Shown here: positions 27,474 through 36,032 of the stretch, piece by piece
Numbering within the stretch: the first letter of the stretch is position 1
Layout: each line of letters opens with the position of its first letter
Notes under the pieces: generated by a model
What the model was told of the DNA's origin: nothing
What the model saw: only the letters and a program-made list of their open reading frames with translations
Databases searched by the model: none
From: Leptospira ryugenii
GTDB lineage: Bacteria; Spirochaetota; Leptospiria; Leptospirales; Leptospiraceae
Direction: 5' to 3'
NCBI RefSeq assembly: GCF_003114855.1
Contig: NZ_BFBB01000008.1
Coordinates: forward strand, 310,001 to 374,000
Length of the DNA: 64,000 bases
Program-made: the position numbers and the translations under genes

Positions 27474-28198
27474 AACATCATTTCTTTTTTTTGGCGGCGG
27501 GATTCGGAAAGCGTATGGGTGATCTGACAAAATATACACCCAAACCATTACTCAAAATCGATGGCATCAGTTTTTTAGATTATTCTTTATTTCTAGCAAA
27601 TCAATGGGGTGCGAAAGATTCTTGGATCAATGTACACTATCTTGGTCATAAAATTGAGCAACATTTAAAAAAATTTCGATATTTTCCTTTAGAGATTTCT
27701 AATGAGGAGGATGAAATATTAGGTACGGCAGGTGGTATACGATTTGCATTGAGAAATACTTCGTTATCTTCGCATTTGGTATTATTTAATCCCGATACTC
27801 TTCTTTTCCCTACAGATGAATTTACTTTGCGAACGTCATTGCCAGAAAATTCCAAAATGCATTTGTACCTAATGCCCACTCCAGAAAACAGCAATTATAC
27901 TACATTTTCAATCAGTGAGACTGGCTATTTAAAGATCGATGAAGGTAATTTTTTTTATATTGGTTTAGCATTGCTAGATCCAAGTGTCTTACAGTCCCTT
28001 GAACTCGGAAAATATTTCGATTTGTCTCCAATGATAAAAGAATTTTCAGAAAAAGGCCAATTGACTGGCGAACAATTCAAAGGTTCTACATTGGATCTTG
28101 GCACGAAAGAGTTATTCGATCGTTATCTAAATCAAAACGTATTTGGACATAGCAAAGAAAAAATTTCTCAATTTGTCGCTGATTATGCAATTGACTAG
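27470..28198 (+). CDS. murU: MurU-like sugar-1-phosphate uridylyltransferase
   Basis: This 242-residue nucleotidyltransferase has the N-terminal LAAGFGKRMGDLTKYTPKPL motif, the ILGTAGGIRFAL loop, the metal aspartate in LFNPDTLL and a C-terminal LDLGTKELFDRY that parallels the WxDVGTxERL end of MurU. MurU makes UDP-MurNAc from MurNAc-1-phosphate, bypassing de novo synthesis and fosfomycin-sensitive MurA. The overlap with the amgK-like gene supports the role. A general hexose-1-phosphate nucleotidyltransferase is the alternative. It overlaps pgi by 4 bases, convergently. Confidence 0.8.
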   Translation: MKHHFFFLAAGFGKRMGDLTKYTPKPLLKIDGISFLDYSLFLANQWGAKDSWINVHYLGHKIEQHLKKFRYFPLEISNEEDEILGTAGGIRFALRNTSLSSHLVLFNPDTLLFPTDEFTLRTSLPENSKMHLYLMPTPENSNYTTFSISETGYLKIDEGNFFYIGLALLDPSVLQSLELGKYFDLSPMIKEFSEKGQLTGEQFKGSTLDLGTKELFDRYLNQNVFGHSKEKISQFVADYAID

Positions 28199-29538
28199 AT
28201 AAGCTTTGAAAGTAATTCCTTTCTTTTTTCCTCGAATCCCTTTTTCCCGAGCAAAGCGAACATATTGTTTTTATAATCCTCAACTCCAGGTTGGTCAAAG
28301 GGATTTACGCCTAACATATAACCAGAAATTGCACAGGAAAACTCAAAGAAGTACATAAGTTCTCCCATCGTGCTTTCGGATAAGGATTTTAGATTTAATT
28401 CTAAGCATGGTACATTTCCAGAATGGTGAGCTATCAATGTGCCAAGGGTTGCTTGGTGGTTTACCTCTGTAAGTGTTTTTCCTGCTAAATAGTTTAATCC
28501 ATCACCATTGTCAGATTTTTCTGTAAGATAAATATCCGATTTTGCAGATTCAATTTGGATAACAGTTTCAAATAAATTTCGTTCTCCATCCTGCAAGTAT
28601 TGGCCCATAGAATGTAGATCTGTTGTAAATTGAACAGATGCAGGAAAAATTCCCTTTCCTTCTTTGCCCTCACTTTCACCGAATAATTGTTTCCACCATT
28701 CTAAAGTATAAAACAGATTTGGATGATAGGATACCAAAACCTCAATTTTCTTATTCTTTGAATATAAAGCATTTCTGGCCGCCGCATAACGTATAGCTAA
28801 ATTGGATTTCGGATCTTTATTCTCCTTTAATTCTTTGGATATTGATTTAGCTCCCTCTACTAGTTGATGGATCTGGAATCCTGAACATGCAATGGGTAAC
28901 AATCCAACTGGTGTTAAAAATGAATAACGTCCACCTACGTCATCAGGAATTTCGAATGTTTTAAATCCTGATTCATCAGATAACTTCTTTAAGGCGCCTT
29001 TTGATTTATCAGTGGTAGAGAAGACTCTTTTTTTAACTCCGTCCTTTCCGTATTTTCTTTCGAGTAAGGAAAGCAATAGCCTAAATGCGATCGCAGGCTC
29101 CGTTGTGGTACCTGACTTTGAGATAACATTTACACAAAAATCTTTATTCTCCAAGAAAGCCAAGAGTTTGCTATGGTAGTCTGAGTCCAAATGATGACCC
29201 GCATAGAGTATCGTTACACCTTTACGATTTGGTTCTAGCAAATGAAATGGTGAGGAAAGTCCTTCGATGACCGCACGTGCACCTAGATAGGAACCCCCAA
29301 TTCCGACGACTACGAGGTAACTGCCAAGGCTTTGGATTTGTTCTGCGGTGTCTCGAATTTCTTTTAAAGATTCCGCTGAGATAGTCTCAGGCAAATCCAA
29401 CCATCCTAGAAACTCATTTCCTTTGCCATTTCGATTGAGAACTGTCTGTTTGGCATCTTCTGCTTTCTTGAGAAAATTCTCCATCTCGTTTGCGGTAACA
29501 AAGTCTTTGACAAATCGGTCATTTAAAGTTAGGTTCAT
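28195..29538 (-). CDS. pgi: Glucose-6-phosphate isomerase
   Basis: This 447-residue enzyme interconverts glucose-6-phosphate and fructose-6-phosphate. It has VVGIGGSYLGARAVIEGL, the phosphate-binding ISKSGTTTEPAIAFRLL, the catalytic glutamate region PDDVGGRYSFLTPVGLLP and FDQPGVEDYKN near the end. The length matches the shorter bacterial form. It is divergent from galK, with 81 bases between. Confidence 0.96.
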   Translation of the reverse strand: MNLTLNDRFVKDFVTANEMENFLKKAEDAKQTVLNRNGKGNEFLGWLDLPETISAESLKEIRDTAEQIQSLGSYLVVVGIGGSYLGARAVIEGLSSPFHLLEPNRKGVTILYAGHHLDSDYHSKLLAFLENKDFCVNVISKSGTTTEPAIAFRLLLSLLERKYGKDGVKKRVFSTTDKSKGALKKLSDESGFKTFEIPDDVGGRYSFLTPVGLLPIACSGFQIHQLVEGAKSISKELKENKDPKSNLAIRYAAARNALYSKNKKIEVLVSYHPNLFYTLEWWKQLFGESEGKEGKGIFPASVQFTTDLHSMGQYLQDGERNLFETVIQIESAKSDIYLTEKSDNGDGLNYLAGKTLTEVNHQATLGTLIAHHSGNVPCLELNLKSLSESTMGELMYFFEFSCAISGYMLGVNPFDQPGVEDYKNNMFALLGKKGFEEKRKELLSKLI

Positions 29539-29619
29539 TTTGGATACCAGCTCTTCCGTTGGTGTGAATTCGTATTTTGCTTTGCTGATCCAATTTATGT
29601 AAAGGAATTTTGTCTGCTT

Positions 29620-30765
29620 ATGGTTGATCTTAACATTGAGTCAAAACAGTTTTTGCTTCGATTCGGCAAACCAATGGAAGAGTTTCGCCATTTCTCCGCA
29701 CCCGGTAGGATCAACATCATTGGCGAGCACGTAGATTATCTTGGGGGCATCGTTCTACCCGCAGCCATTGATTTTTCAGTTCACCTTTGGATTTCTCCAA
29801 ACAAAAGTGATCAATTCAATTTGTATTCTCTCGATTTTGACAGTTTAGTGAAAATCAAACGTCCATTTCAGAGTTCTCAAATATGGTCAGATTATCTGAT
29901 TGGAGTTATCGTTGAGATAGAGAAGGAAGGTTTTCATGTTCCTGGATTTGATGCTTTCCTTACTGGCAACATTCCACAAGGGGCAGGCCTTTCCTCATCG
30001 GCTTCCGTAGAGGTTGTTACAGGTTTTGCTATTTCCTCCTTGTTTGGTTTTAAGTTCAGTAGGGAAAAAATCGCCTTACTTGGACAGGCGGCAGAAAATC
30101 ATTTTGTAGGAACAAAATGTGGTATTATGGATCAATTTATCATCGCCACCGGAAAAGAGGATCATTGCATCTCATTAAATACCGAGACACTTGAATATTC
30201 TTACCATACTTTTGATCTGAAAGGCTATGAGTTTTCTTTGATCAATTCAAACGTTAAACATAGTTTAAAGGATAGTGATTATAACCAGAGAAGATTAGAA
30301 TGTGAGTCTGCTTTAAAAAAAATTAAAAGTGCAAACTTAAATATAAGCCAACTATATGAGGCAAAAGAAGATGATCTCAAACTTGCTGGCCTCAGTACTG
30401 CGGAAGAAAAACGAGTGAGACACGTAATTGGTGAAAAAAACAGAACACAAGCCGTGGTCCGAGGTCTTGAGAATGGAGATCTAACATCAGTCGGAAAGGC
30501 ATTGTTTGAAACCCATTGGTCACTTTCAAAACTATTCGAAGTATCTTGTGAGGAAACAGACTTTATAGTTTCCGAATTGGAACGAATGGGAGTAGAAGGA
30601 GCAAGGATGATCGGTGGAGGATTTGGAGGTTGCATTCTGGTATTGGATAAAATTGGAAATTTTTCTCAGAATCAGGAAGAATTTCAAAAAAAATACATAC
30701 AAAAGTTTGGGTATCCTGTAGACTTTTATCAATTTAAAATATCAGACGGTGTCAGGGAAATCTAA
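29620..30765 (+). CDS. galK: Galactokinase
   Basis: This 381-residue GHMP kinase phosphorylates galactose at C1. It has the family-defining APGRINIIGEHVDYLGGIVL, the ATP-binding GAGLSSSASVEVV, CGIMDQFIIATGKE and the C-terminal GARMIGGGFGGCILVL. No other Leloir genes are nearby, so the role of galactose or a related sugar in this organism is unclear. A STAS gene follows 4 bases after its stop. Confidence 0.94.
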   Translation: MVDLNIESKQFLLRFGKPMEEFRHFSAPGRINIIGEHVDYLGGIVLPAAIDFSVHLWISPNKSDQFNLYSLDFDSLVKIKRPFQSSQIWSDYLIGVIVEIEKEGFHVPGFDAFLTGNIPQGAGLSSSASVEVVTGFAISSLFGFKFSREKIALLGQAAENHFVGTKCGIMDQFIIATGKEDHCISLNTETLEYSYHTFDLKGYEFSLINSNVKHSLKDSDYNQRRLECESALKKIKSANLNISQLYEAKEDDLKLAGLSTAEEKRVRHVIGEKNRTQAVVRGLENGDLTSVGKALFETHWSLSKLFEVSCEETDFIVSELERMGVEGARMIGGGFGGCILVLDKIGNFSQNQEEFQKKYIQKFGYPVDFYQFKISDGVREI

Positions 30766-30769
30766 GCGA

Positions 30770-31162
30770 ATGAGTGAACAATGGGATGAGTACACAGTTG
30801 AATCGGGAGAGTTTAAGATGGAGGTGATAGAATCCTACATGTCTACTATGCCCAACTCAGCGATCGTTTTTAATATAACAGGCGAAATTAATCTGTACAA
30901 TTCCCAAGCAATTCGCGAAACCTTGGAGAGATTGTTATCCCAGGGTCGTGTCCATTTTTTTCTGGTTCTAGAAGAGGTTCGCTATATTGATTCTTCCGGC
31001 CTTGGTGTATTTTTGGGAGTGCATTCCAAACTCTCAAAAACACAAGGATTCTTGCGTTTGATTTCTCCGTCAGAGAAAGTGCGTTATGTTCTAGAACTCA
31101 CAAAATTAAAAAATCTGCTGCAAATCTTTGATTCAGTAGAAGATGCAGCAAAGTCATTTTAG
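30770..31162 (+). CDS. STAS-domain anti-sigma-factor antagonist
   Basis: This 130-residue protein contains a single STAS domain in its C-terminal 105 residues. The phosphorylatable serine region is RYIDSSGLGVFLG (S75-S76), the intact form found in RsbV/SpoIIAA partners of serine kinases. It may be controlled by an RsbW-type ATPase such as the one at 10091-11017. The start is ATG 30770, with AGGGAA 11 bases upstream. ATG 30818, preceded by GGGAGAG, would remove 16 residues and is equally possible. Confidence 0.88.
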   Translation: MSEQWDEYTVESGEFKMEVIESYMSTMPNSAIVFNITGEINLYNSQAIRETLERLLSQGRVHFFLVLEEVRYIDSSGLGVFLGVHSKLSKTQGFLRLISPSEKVRYVLELTKLKNLLQIFDSVEDAAKSF

Positions 31163-31168
31163 TCGCTT

Positions 31169-32032
31169 CTAAAAATATTCAGGAAATAAATACTTTAGTC
31201 GTTTTACTTGTTCTGGATTTCTCTTTTCGTTTGATGTCACAACAGAAAACTTTGTACTTCCCTTTAGAGAAGTGTCATCACCTAGACCAATGAAATCAAT
31301 CAAAGAGGATAGCAAACGTTTGGCTGTCTCTGCATTTTGGCTCAAATTTCCCAATACCATCTCAAGTGTGACATGCTCTTCATCTTCTTTCCAGCAGTCA
31401 TAATCTGTCGACATACAGATCATCTGGTATAGAATTTCTGCCTCTCTTGCGAGTTTTGCTTCTGGTAAAACAGTCATGTTAATTACATCAGCACCCCAAG
31501 ACCTGTACATATGCGATTCAGCTCTCGTCGAAAATAGAGGGCCTTCCATACAAACGAGTGTTTTGTTTTCATGTATTTTGAGTCCGATTTTTTTGGCAGC
31601 ATCTATTGTCTTTTGGCTAAGGCTTGGGGAGAAAGGATCTGCAAAAGGAGCATGGGCTACGACGCCGTTTTCAAAAAAAGTTGCTGGTCTAGATTTGGTT
31701 CTATCAATCACTTGGGAAGGCAAAACAAAATCACGTGGATGGATCTCTTCTCTTAAACTTCCGACAGAACTAAATGCTATGATCTCTTCTACTCCTAAAC
31801 CTTTGAGCGCGGCAATATTGGCTCTCGCGGGAACCTCCGATGGATTAAGAAAGTGTCCTTTTCCGTGTCTGGGTAAAAATGCGATTTCTTTCCCTTTGTA
31901 AACTCCAATCGTAATCAGATCGGAAGGTTTACCCCATGGTGTTTCAGGATTTACTTCTCCTTTGATTTCCATCCCGTCCAAAGAATAAAGTCCTGTCCCT
32001 CCAATCACTCCGATCTTAACACTTTTGTCCAT
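31169..32032 (-). CDS. mtnP: S-methyl-5'-thioadenosine phosphorylase
   Basis: This 287-residue enzyme cleaves methylthioadenosine to adenine and methylthioribose-1-phosphate in methionine salvage. Motifs are IGVIGGTGLYSLDG, FLPRHGKGHFLNPSEVPARA, CMEGPLFSTRAESHMYRSWG and INMTVLPEAKLAREAEILY, followed by STDYDCW with the aspartates that select 6-aminopurines. It lies 6 bases from the convergent STAS gene. Confidence 0.94.
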   Translation of the reverse strand: MDKSVKIGVIGGTGLYSLDGMEIKGEVNPETPWGKPSDLITIGVYKGKEIAFLPRHGKGHFLNPSEVPARANIAALKGLGVEEIIAFSSVGSLREEIHPRDFVLPSQVIDRTKSRPATFFENGVVAHAPFADPFSPSLSQKTIDAAKKIGLKIHENKTLVCMEGPLFSTRAESHMYRSWGADVINMTVLPEAKLAREAEILYQMICMSTDYDCWKEDEEHVTLEMVLGNLSQNAETAKRLLSSLIDFIGLGDDTSLKGSTKFSVVTSNEKRNPEQVKRLKYLFPEYF

Positions 32033-32055
32033 ACAATCCTCTCTCTATTTGCAGA

Positions 32056-32112
32056 ATGAAAAAACTCTTTTTAGTTGCATTCGTTTTTTTACAATTTAGC
32101 CTAGACTTCTAA
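32056..32112 (+). other. Signal-peptide-like mini-ORF upstream of DUF4139 gene
   Basis: An 18-codon frame starting at ATG 32056 encodes MKKLFLVAFVFLQFSLDF and stops at 32110-32112, 20 bases before the next gene. It looks exactly like the hydrophobic start of an exported protein. It could be a leader peptide, a relic of a lost gene, or chance in AT-rich sequence. No convincing ribosome-binding site was seen. Confidence 0.25.
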
Positions 32113-32132
32113 ATTCAAAGTTGTGATCTACC

Positions 32133-33557
32133 ATGAAAAAATTTAACAAGCACCTACTCCTAATCCCTATTTTCTTTACCGCGCAGTTGTTCGCAGATCC
32201 TTCCTATAGCACATCAACAGAACAAGATCGAAAAAATATTAGTATAACAATATACAATGGTGGAATGGGTTTAGTCAGAGAAACACGAAAGATTAGTTTG
32301 AAAAAAGGCATTCGGACTTTGCGGTTTGAAGATGTTGCCTCTCAGATCATACCTCAAACCGTTCGCGTTAAAGCGGAAAATGCAGACCTATTGAGAGTGT
32401 TTGAACAGAACTATGAATTTGATTTGATATCTCACGAAAGGTTGATGGACAAATACATAGGCAAAGAAGTCACCATCTACCGAGACAACAACGATAAGGA
32501 CCAAGGTACCAAAGCTACACTGGTATCAAATAATGGTTCCCCCGTCTATAAAATTGGCAATGAAATCTCTCTTGGTTACTTTGGAAGAGTTACAATCCCC
32601 ACAATACCAGATAATTTATTTTCGAAGCCGACTCTTGTTTGGAAATTAAAGAACGAAACGGAAAAGGAACAAGAGCTTGAGGTTTCCTACCAAACCCAAG
32701 GAATCAATTGGTCTGCGGACTATATACTCATCCTAAACCAATCCGAAAAATCTTGTGACTTAAACTCTTGGGTAACACTTACCAATCATTCCGGAACAGC
32801 ATACGCAAACGCTACATTACAGCTAGTAGCAGGAAAAATCCAATTGTTATCCAATGAAAACCAATACAGACCGAGTCCGAAAGTGTATCGAAAGAATTCT
32901 GGTGTGGAAACAATGTCGGATGTAGCAACACCTGAATTTAACCAAGAAAATCTATCCGAATATTATCTATATACTTTGGACCAACCGACCACGATAGGAT
33001 ACAACCAGACAAAACAAGTTCAACTATTCCAATCAGAAGGATTAGAAATTAAAAAATATTTCGTATTTGAAAACTTACCTATGTATGAAGGGAATGAGAA
33101 AAATTTCAATAATGCAACTGTTCGGTATATCTTCAAAAATTCCAAAACCAATCGATTGGGTAGACCTCTCCCTGCAGGTACTGTCCGAGTATTCAAAGCT
33201 GATTCGAAAGGTAGACAACAATTATTAGGCGAAGATACCATTGACCATACACCCGAAAATGAAGATGTAAAAATTAAAACGGGCCAGGCTTTTGATGTTG
33301 TTGCAAACGGCAAAAGGACCTCTTACGAAGCATTTAAATTTTCAGAAGGCTATAAGGCGAGTTATGCAGCACAATTCCGGAATCGTAAAAAAGAAGATAT
33401 CGAAATTAGATTCTATGCATCTTTCTATGGAGAATGGAATATCACAAAGTCAAATCACAAATTCCAAAAAGAATCGTCCACTAAGGCCTTTGTGGACATC
33501 CCCATCAAAGCGGGTGAAACCGTTAATTTAGAATACACGGTTGAAACGAAATATTAG
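32133..33557 (+). CDS. Exported DUF4139-domain protein
   Basis: This 474-residue protein has a signal peptide (KKFNKHLLLIPIFFTAQLFA, cleavage near residue 21). The DUF4139 region begins ITIYNGGMGLVRETRKISL and continues with SYQTQGINWSADYILIL and WVTLTNHSGTAYANATLQLVAG, ending in repeated beta segments (IPIKAGETVNLEYTVETKY). DUF4139 proteins are periplasmic or surface proteins; one relative is MuiA, a mucoidy inhibitor. Function is unknown. The gene is monocistronic and precedes a MarR regulator. Confidence 0.82.
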   Translation: MKKFNKHLLLIPIFFTAQLFADPSYSTSTEQDRKNISITIYNGGMGLVRETRKISLKKGIRTLRFEDVASQIIPQTVRVKAENADLLRVFEQNYEFDLISHERLMDKYIGKEVTIYRDNNDKDQGTKATLVSNNGSPVYKIGNEISLGYFGRVTIPTIPDNLFSKPTLVWKLKNETEKEQELEVSYQTQGINWSADYILILNQSEKSCDLNSWVTLTNHSGTAYANATLQLVAGKIQLLSNENQYRPSPKVYRKNSGVETMSDVATPEFNQENLSEYYLYTLDQPTTIGYNQTKQVQLFQSEGLEIKKYFVFENLPMYEGNEKNFNNATVRYIFKNSKTNRLGRPLPAGTVRVFKADSKGRQQLLGEDTIDHTPENEDVKIKTGQAFDVVANGKRTSYEAFKFSEGYKASYAAQFRNRKKEDIEIRFYASFYGEWNITKSNHKFQKESSTKAFVDIPIKAGETVNLEYTVETKY

Positions 33558-33564
33558 AGAATGC

Positions 33565-33593
33565 TTGACAAATAATTTTAACTTAATTAGTTT
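33565..33593 (+). promoter_or_regulatory. Promoter with overlapping palindromic operator for MarR gene
   Basis: TTGACA at 33565-33570 is a consensus -35 box. With a 17-base spacer, TAGTTT at 33588-33593 would be the -10 box. The palindrome AACTTAATTAGTT (33580-33592, one asymmetric pair) overlaps the spacer and -10 region, a typical place for an autoregulatory MarR site. Confidence 0.5.
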
Positions 33594-33605
33594 GATATTA
33601 AACGA

Positions 33606-34055
33606 ATGGGCACAAAATTCAAAGGTTCGAAGCGAGAAATCCAGGCTCTAGACTCCTTTATAAAGTTGAAGAGAGCAACTGAGACCATTTCTTCCCGTGT
33701 TAGCTCCGAATTCAATAAGCTAAACATTTCGGAGAGCCAATTCGGAGTTTTAGAGTCACTCTACCACTTGGGCCCACTTTGCCAAAAGTCCCTGGGTGAT
33801 AAGATATTGAAGAGTACGGGAAACATCACCTTGGTGATAGATAATTTGGAGAAACGAAGCCTTGTCGAACGGGTTCGAGACACTGCGGATCGTAGATTCA
33901 TCACTGTCCATCTTACAGATGCAGGCAAAAAACTGATCGAGGAAATCTTTCCAGACCACGTAAAGCGTATCACAAACGAATTCTCTATATTGAGTGCTGA
34001 AGAGCATGAGGCCTTGGGAAGAATTTGCAAAAAGTTAGGGAAAAAAGAAGAATAA
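33606..34055 (+). CDS. MarR-family transcriptional regulator
   Basis: This 149-residue winged-helix regulator has the MarR core: ISESQFGVLESLYHLGPLCQ, then LGDKILKSTGNITLVIDNLE as the recognition helix and VRDTADRRFITVHLTDAGKK as the wing (DxRxxxVxLT). The ligand is unknown. The ATG has no strong ribosome-binding site, while a near-consensus promoter with an embedded palindrome lies 13-41 bases upstream. Autoregulation is likely. Confidence 0.92.
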   Translation: MGTKFKGSKREIQALDSFIKLKRATETISSRVSSEFNKLNISESQFGVLESLYHLGPLCQKSLGDKILKSTGNITLVIDNLEKRSLVERVRDTADRRFITVHLTDAGKKLIEEIFPDHVKRITNEFSILSAEEHEALGRICKKLGKKEE

Positions 34056-34056
34056 A

Positions 34057-35337
34057 TTACTCTCTGTAGTCCATAACTAAGCGAAAGCCTGCTTTTCTAT
34101 CCTCACTCAAATTCGGAATGCCACCATATGACCTATGGTGAGACATTGCACTCTTTGCAGATTCCGAATAAGAACCTCCTCTGATGACCTTATACAGTTT
34201 TCCAAAAGCGAACCCTTTGATTTCATGTCCGGGATACACTTCGTACCAGCTAGAGGTCCATTCAGCTGCATTTCCGCACATACCTAGAACACCATAAGGA
34301 CTAGCACCTTCTTTTGAAAGTTCATATACCGATACAGTTTTGTTTATATTGGACTCACGAGTATTGCAAAGAAGTGAATCATATTCATCCCCGAAAGGAT
34401 AACGAGTGAAATTAATTTTGAACTCTATTGTTTCATCTCTTCTTGTAACTTTCGTTAAACTGGTTCCCCTCGCTGCTTTTTCCCATTCAAATTCAGTAGG
34501 CAATCTTTTTCCCACCCATTTGGCATAAGCTTCCACTTCCCTATACGTTAGGTGAATAACTGGGTGATCTTCTTCTCCGACCGGGAAACGGCCGCCAATC
34601 CAATGTTTAGGTGGTTTCGTATTTGTCTGGAGGAGAAAATATTCATATTCGGAATTCGTCACTTCATACTTATCGATATAGAAAGAAGGAATCTCTTTTA
34701 GATTGGATTCCTTAGGGCCAAGGAAGGAAGGATTAAAATTATCCTGGCTTGCATCGTTACCCTGTCCAAATATCATCAAGCCTCTGGGAACAAAGACCAT
34801 TTCTTTTTTGTCTTTTGGATGTAAAATGGATTCCCTAGGTTTTGTATAACGTCCTTTATAGAACTGATCTGGTTCCACATAGAAATCTTCTTCTCGAGTA
34901 TCTTCTATATAGGAATCTGTAGTTATGCTTTTAATTTTTGAATTTGGATCAGAACGAAAGTCTCCTTCAAAAATGACATCAAAATAGCCTTTCGTTTTTG
35001 GGATTGAGGTTTCCTGGAAGATGGTGTCTCTCACAACGAATGTTCCAATGGGCAGCTTTGTGTCTTTTTGGTAAACGATGTATTCCTTTTTCTCTTTCAA
35101 TCGCTCCTTCCACTCATCTAAACTAAGCTGGGAAAGTTTTTTGTTTCGAATGATTTTGATTTTTATCCAAAGTCGATTTTTGTATACAGCCGTGATTTCC
35201 CCTTTCCAATTTTGCACTTTTTTCTTTGTCTTTGAAAATGGAGATTCCTCGTCCAAGGTTTCTGTTTCCTGAGAGGACAGAATCCCGAACAAAAAAAAGA
35301 ATAAAAATAGCAATAGCGCTGTTTTTCTAAGCATCAC
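34057..35337 (-). CDS. Exported FGE/sulfatase-modifying-factor-fold protein
   Basis: This 426-residue protein has an N-terminal signal peptide (LRKTALLLFLFFFLFGIL, then SSQ). After about 180 residues of unassigned sequence comes an FGE-sulfatase domain: MVFVPRGLMIFGQGND, FYIDKYEVTNSEYEYFL, GKRLPTEFEWEKAARG, GMCGNAAEWTSSWYEV and VIRGGSYSESAKSAMSHHRS. The two active-site cysteines of true formylglycine-generating enzymes, expected in the region after GGSY, are missing. The domain is therefore probably a binding or structural module, as in many spirochaetal paralogues. Confidence 0.85.
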   Translation of the reverse strand: MMLRKTALLLFLFFFLFGILSSQETETLDEESPFSKTKKKVQNWKGEITAVYKNRLWIKIKIIRNKKLSQLSLDEWKERLKEKKEYIVYQKDTKLPIGTFVVRDTIFQETSIPKTKGYFDVIFEGDFRSDPNSKIKSITTDSYIEDTREEDFYVEPDQFYKGRYTKPRESILHPKDKKEMVFVPRGLMIFGQGNDASQDNFNPSFLGPKESNLKEIPSFYIDKYEVTNSEYEYFLLQTNTKPPKHWIGGRFPVGEEDHPVIHLTYREVEAYAKWVGKRLPTEFEWEKAARGTSLTKVTRRDETIEFKINFTRYPFGDEYDSLLCNTRESNINKTVSVYELSKEGASPYGVLGMCGNAAEWTSSWYEVYPGHEIKGFAFGKLYKVIRGGSYSESAKSAMSHHRSYGGIPNLSEDRKAGFRLVMDYRE

Positions 35338-35426
35338 TTTCTTTATTATCGTCCATTATTCAAAAACCTTTTGATTGAATTTTTTTGGGAGCCTAGTAGA
35401 ATCTTTCCCGAAAGGAAGATATCAAA

Positions 35427-36032
35427 TTGTTAGAATTCGAGTACAAAAGAGAGAAACAAAATATCTTAATTTCGCTAAAAACTGATGCGACTCAATTTGG
35501 TACCTTTCACCGCATAGCGACGATTATTTATGCTTTAAAATTAGACATTCTTTCTGGAGAGCTTAAAACCCTAATTGAAAACGGCCATGAATATACAGTA
35601 GATTCATTCCTTTTGCAGGCAGATGAAGGTGCCCTTGGCCAGGCGGCCTTCCAATTGGGAGTGATGATGGATTCTCTCTTTTCAAAGAATGCGAAATTTG
35701 AGGAAATTCTATCAAAATTGCAAATCCAGGAACCAGCAGTGAGTACTTTTTTCCGCGAAAGTCCGGAGTTTATCTTTACTGACCTGTTAGATAAAAACCA
35801 AACCTGCCTCTATTTAGAAACGAGTGCTGGACGAGGACTTCTTTACTACGTTTCTAGAATCCTTATGGAGAACCAAATCAATATTGTATCAGCAACGATT
35901 GAGACAGACCCGAAAACGGGAAGGGCAAGAGACAGTTTCTTTCTCACAAATGTCCAAGGAGGGATGTTCGCATCCTCCCCATTAGCAGAGAGGATACGAG
36001 CACAAATCTTAGCACCTATGCAAACGATTTGA
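35427..36032 (+). CDS. Tandem ACT-domain protein (GlnD C-terminus-like)
   Basis: This 201-residue protein appears to hold two ACT-like domains. The first covers residues 10-70 (ILISLKTDATQFGTFHRIAT). The second covers 125-185: LYLETSAGRGLLYYVSRILM, then NINIVSATIETDPKTGRARDSFFL in essence. The pattern matches the ACT pair of GlnD uridylyltransferases and ACR proteins, but no nucleotidyltransferase or HD domain is present. It may sense an amino acid such as glutamine. Translation starts at TTG 35427, 10 bases after AAAGGAAG. Confidence 0.7.
   Translation: MLEFEYKREKQNILISLKTDATQFGTFHRIATIIYALKLDILSGELKTLIENGHEYTVDSFLLQADEGALGQAAFQLGVMMDSLFSKNAKFEEILSKLQIQEPAVSTFFRESPEFIFTDLLDKNQTCLYLETSAGRGLLYYVSRILMENQINIVSATIETDPKTGRARDSFFLTNVQGGMFASSPLAERIRAQILAPMQTI

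Noticed and set aside
31476..31901. 141-codon open frame on the plus strand
   Set aside because: Antisense to mtnP, whose motifs are complete; no independent support.
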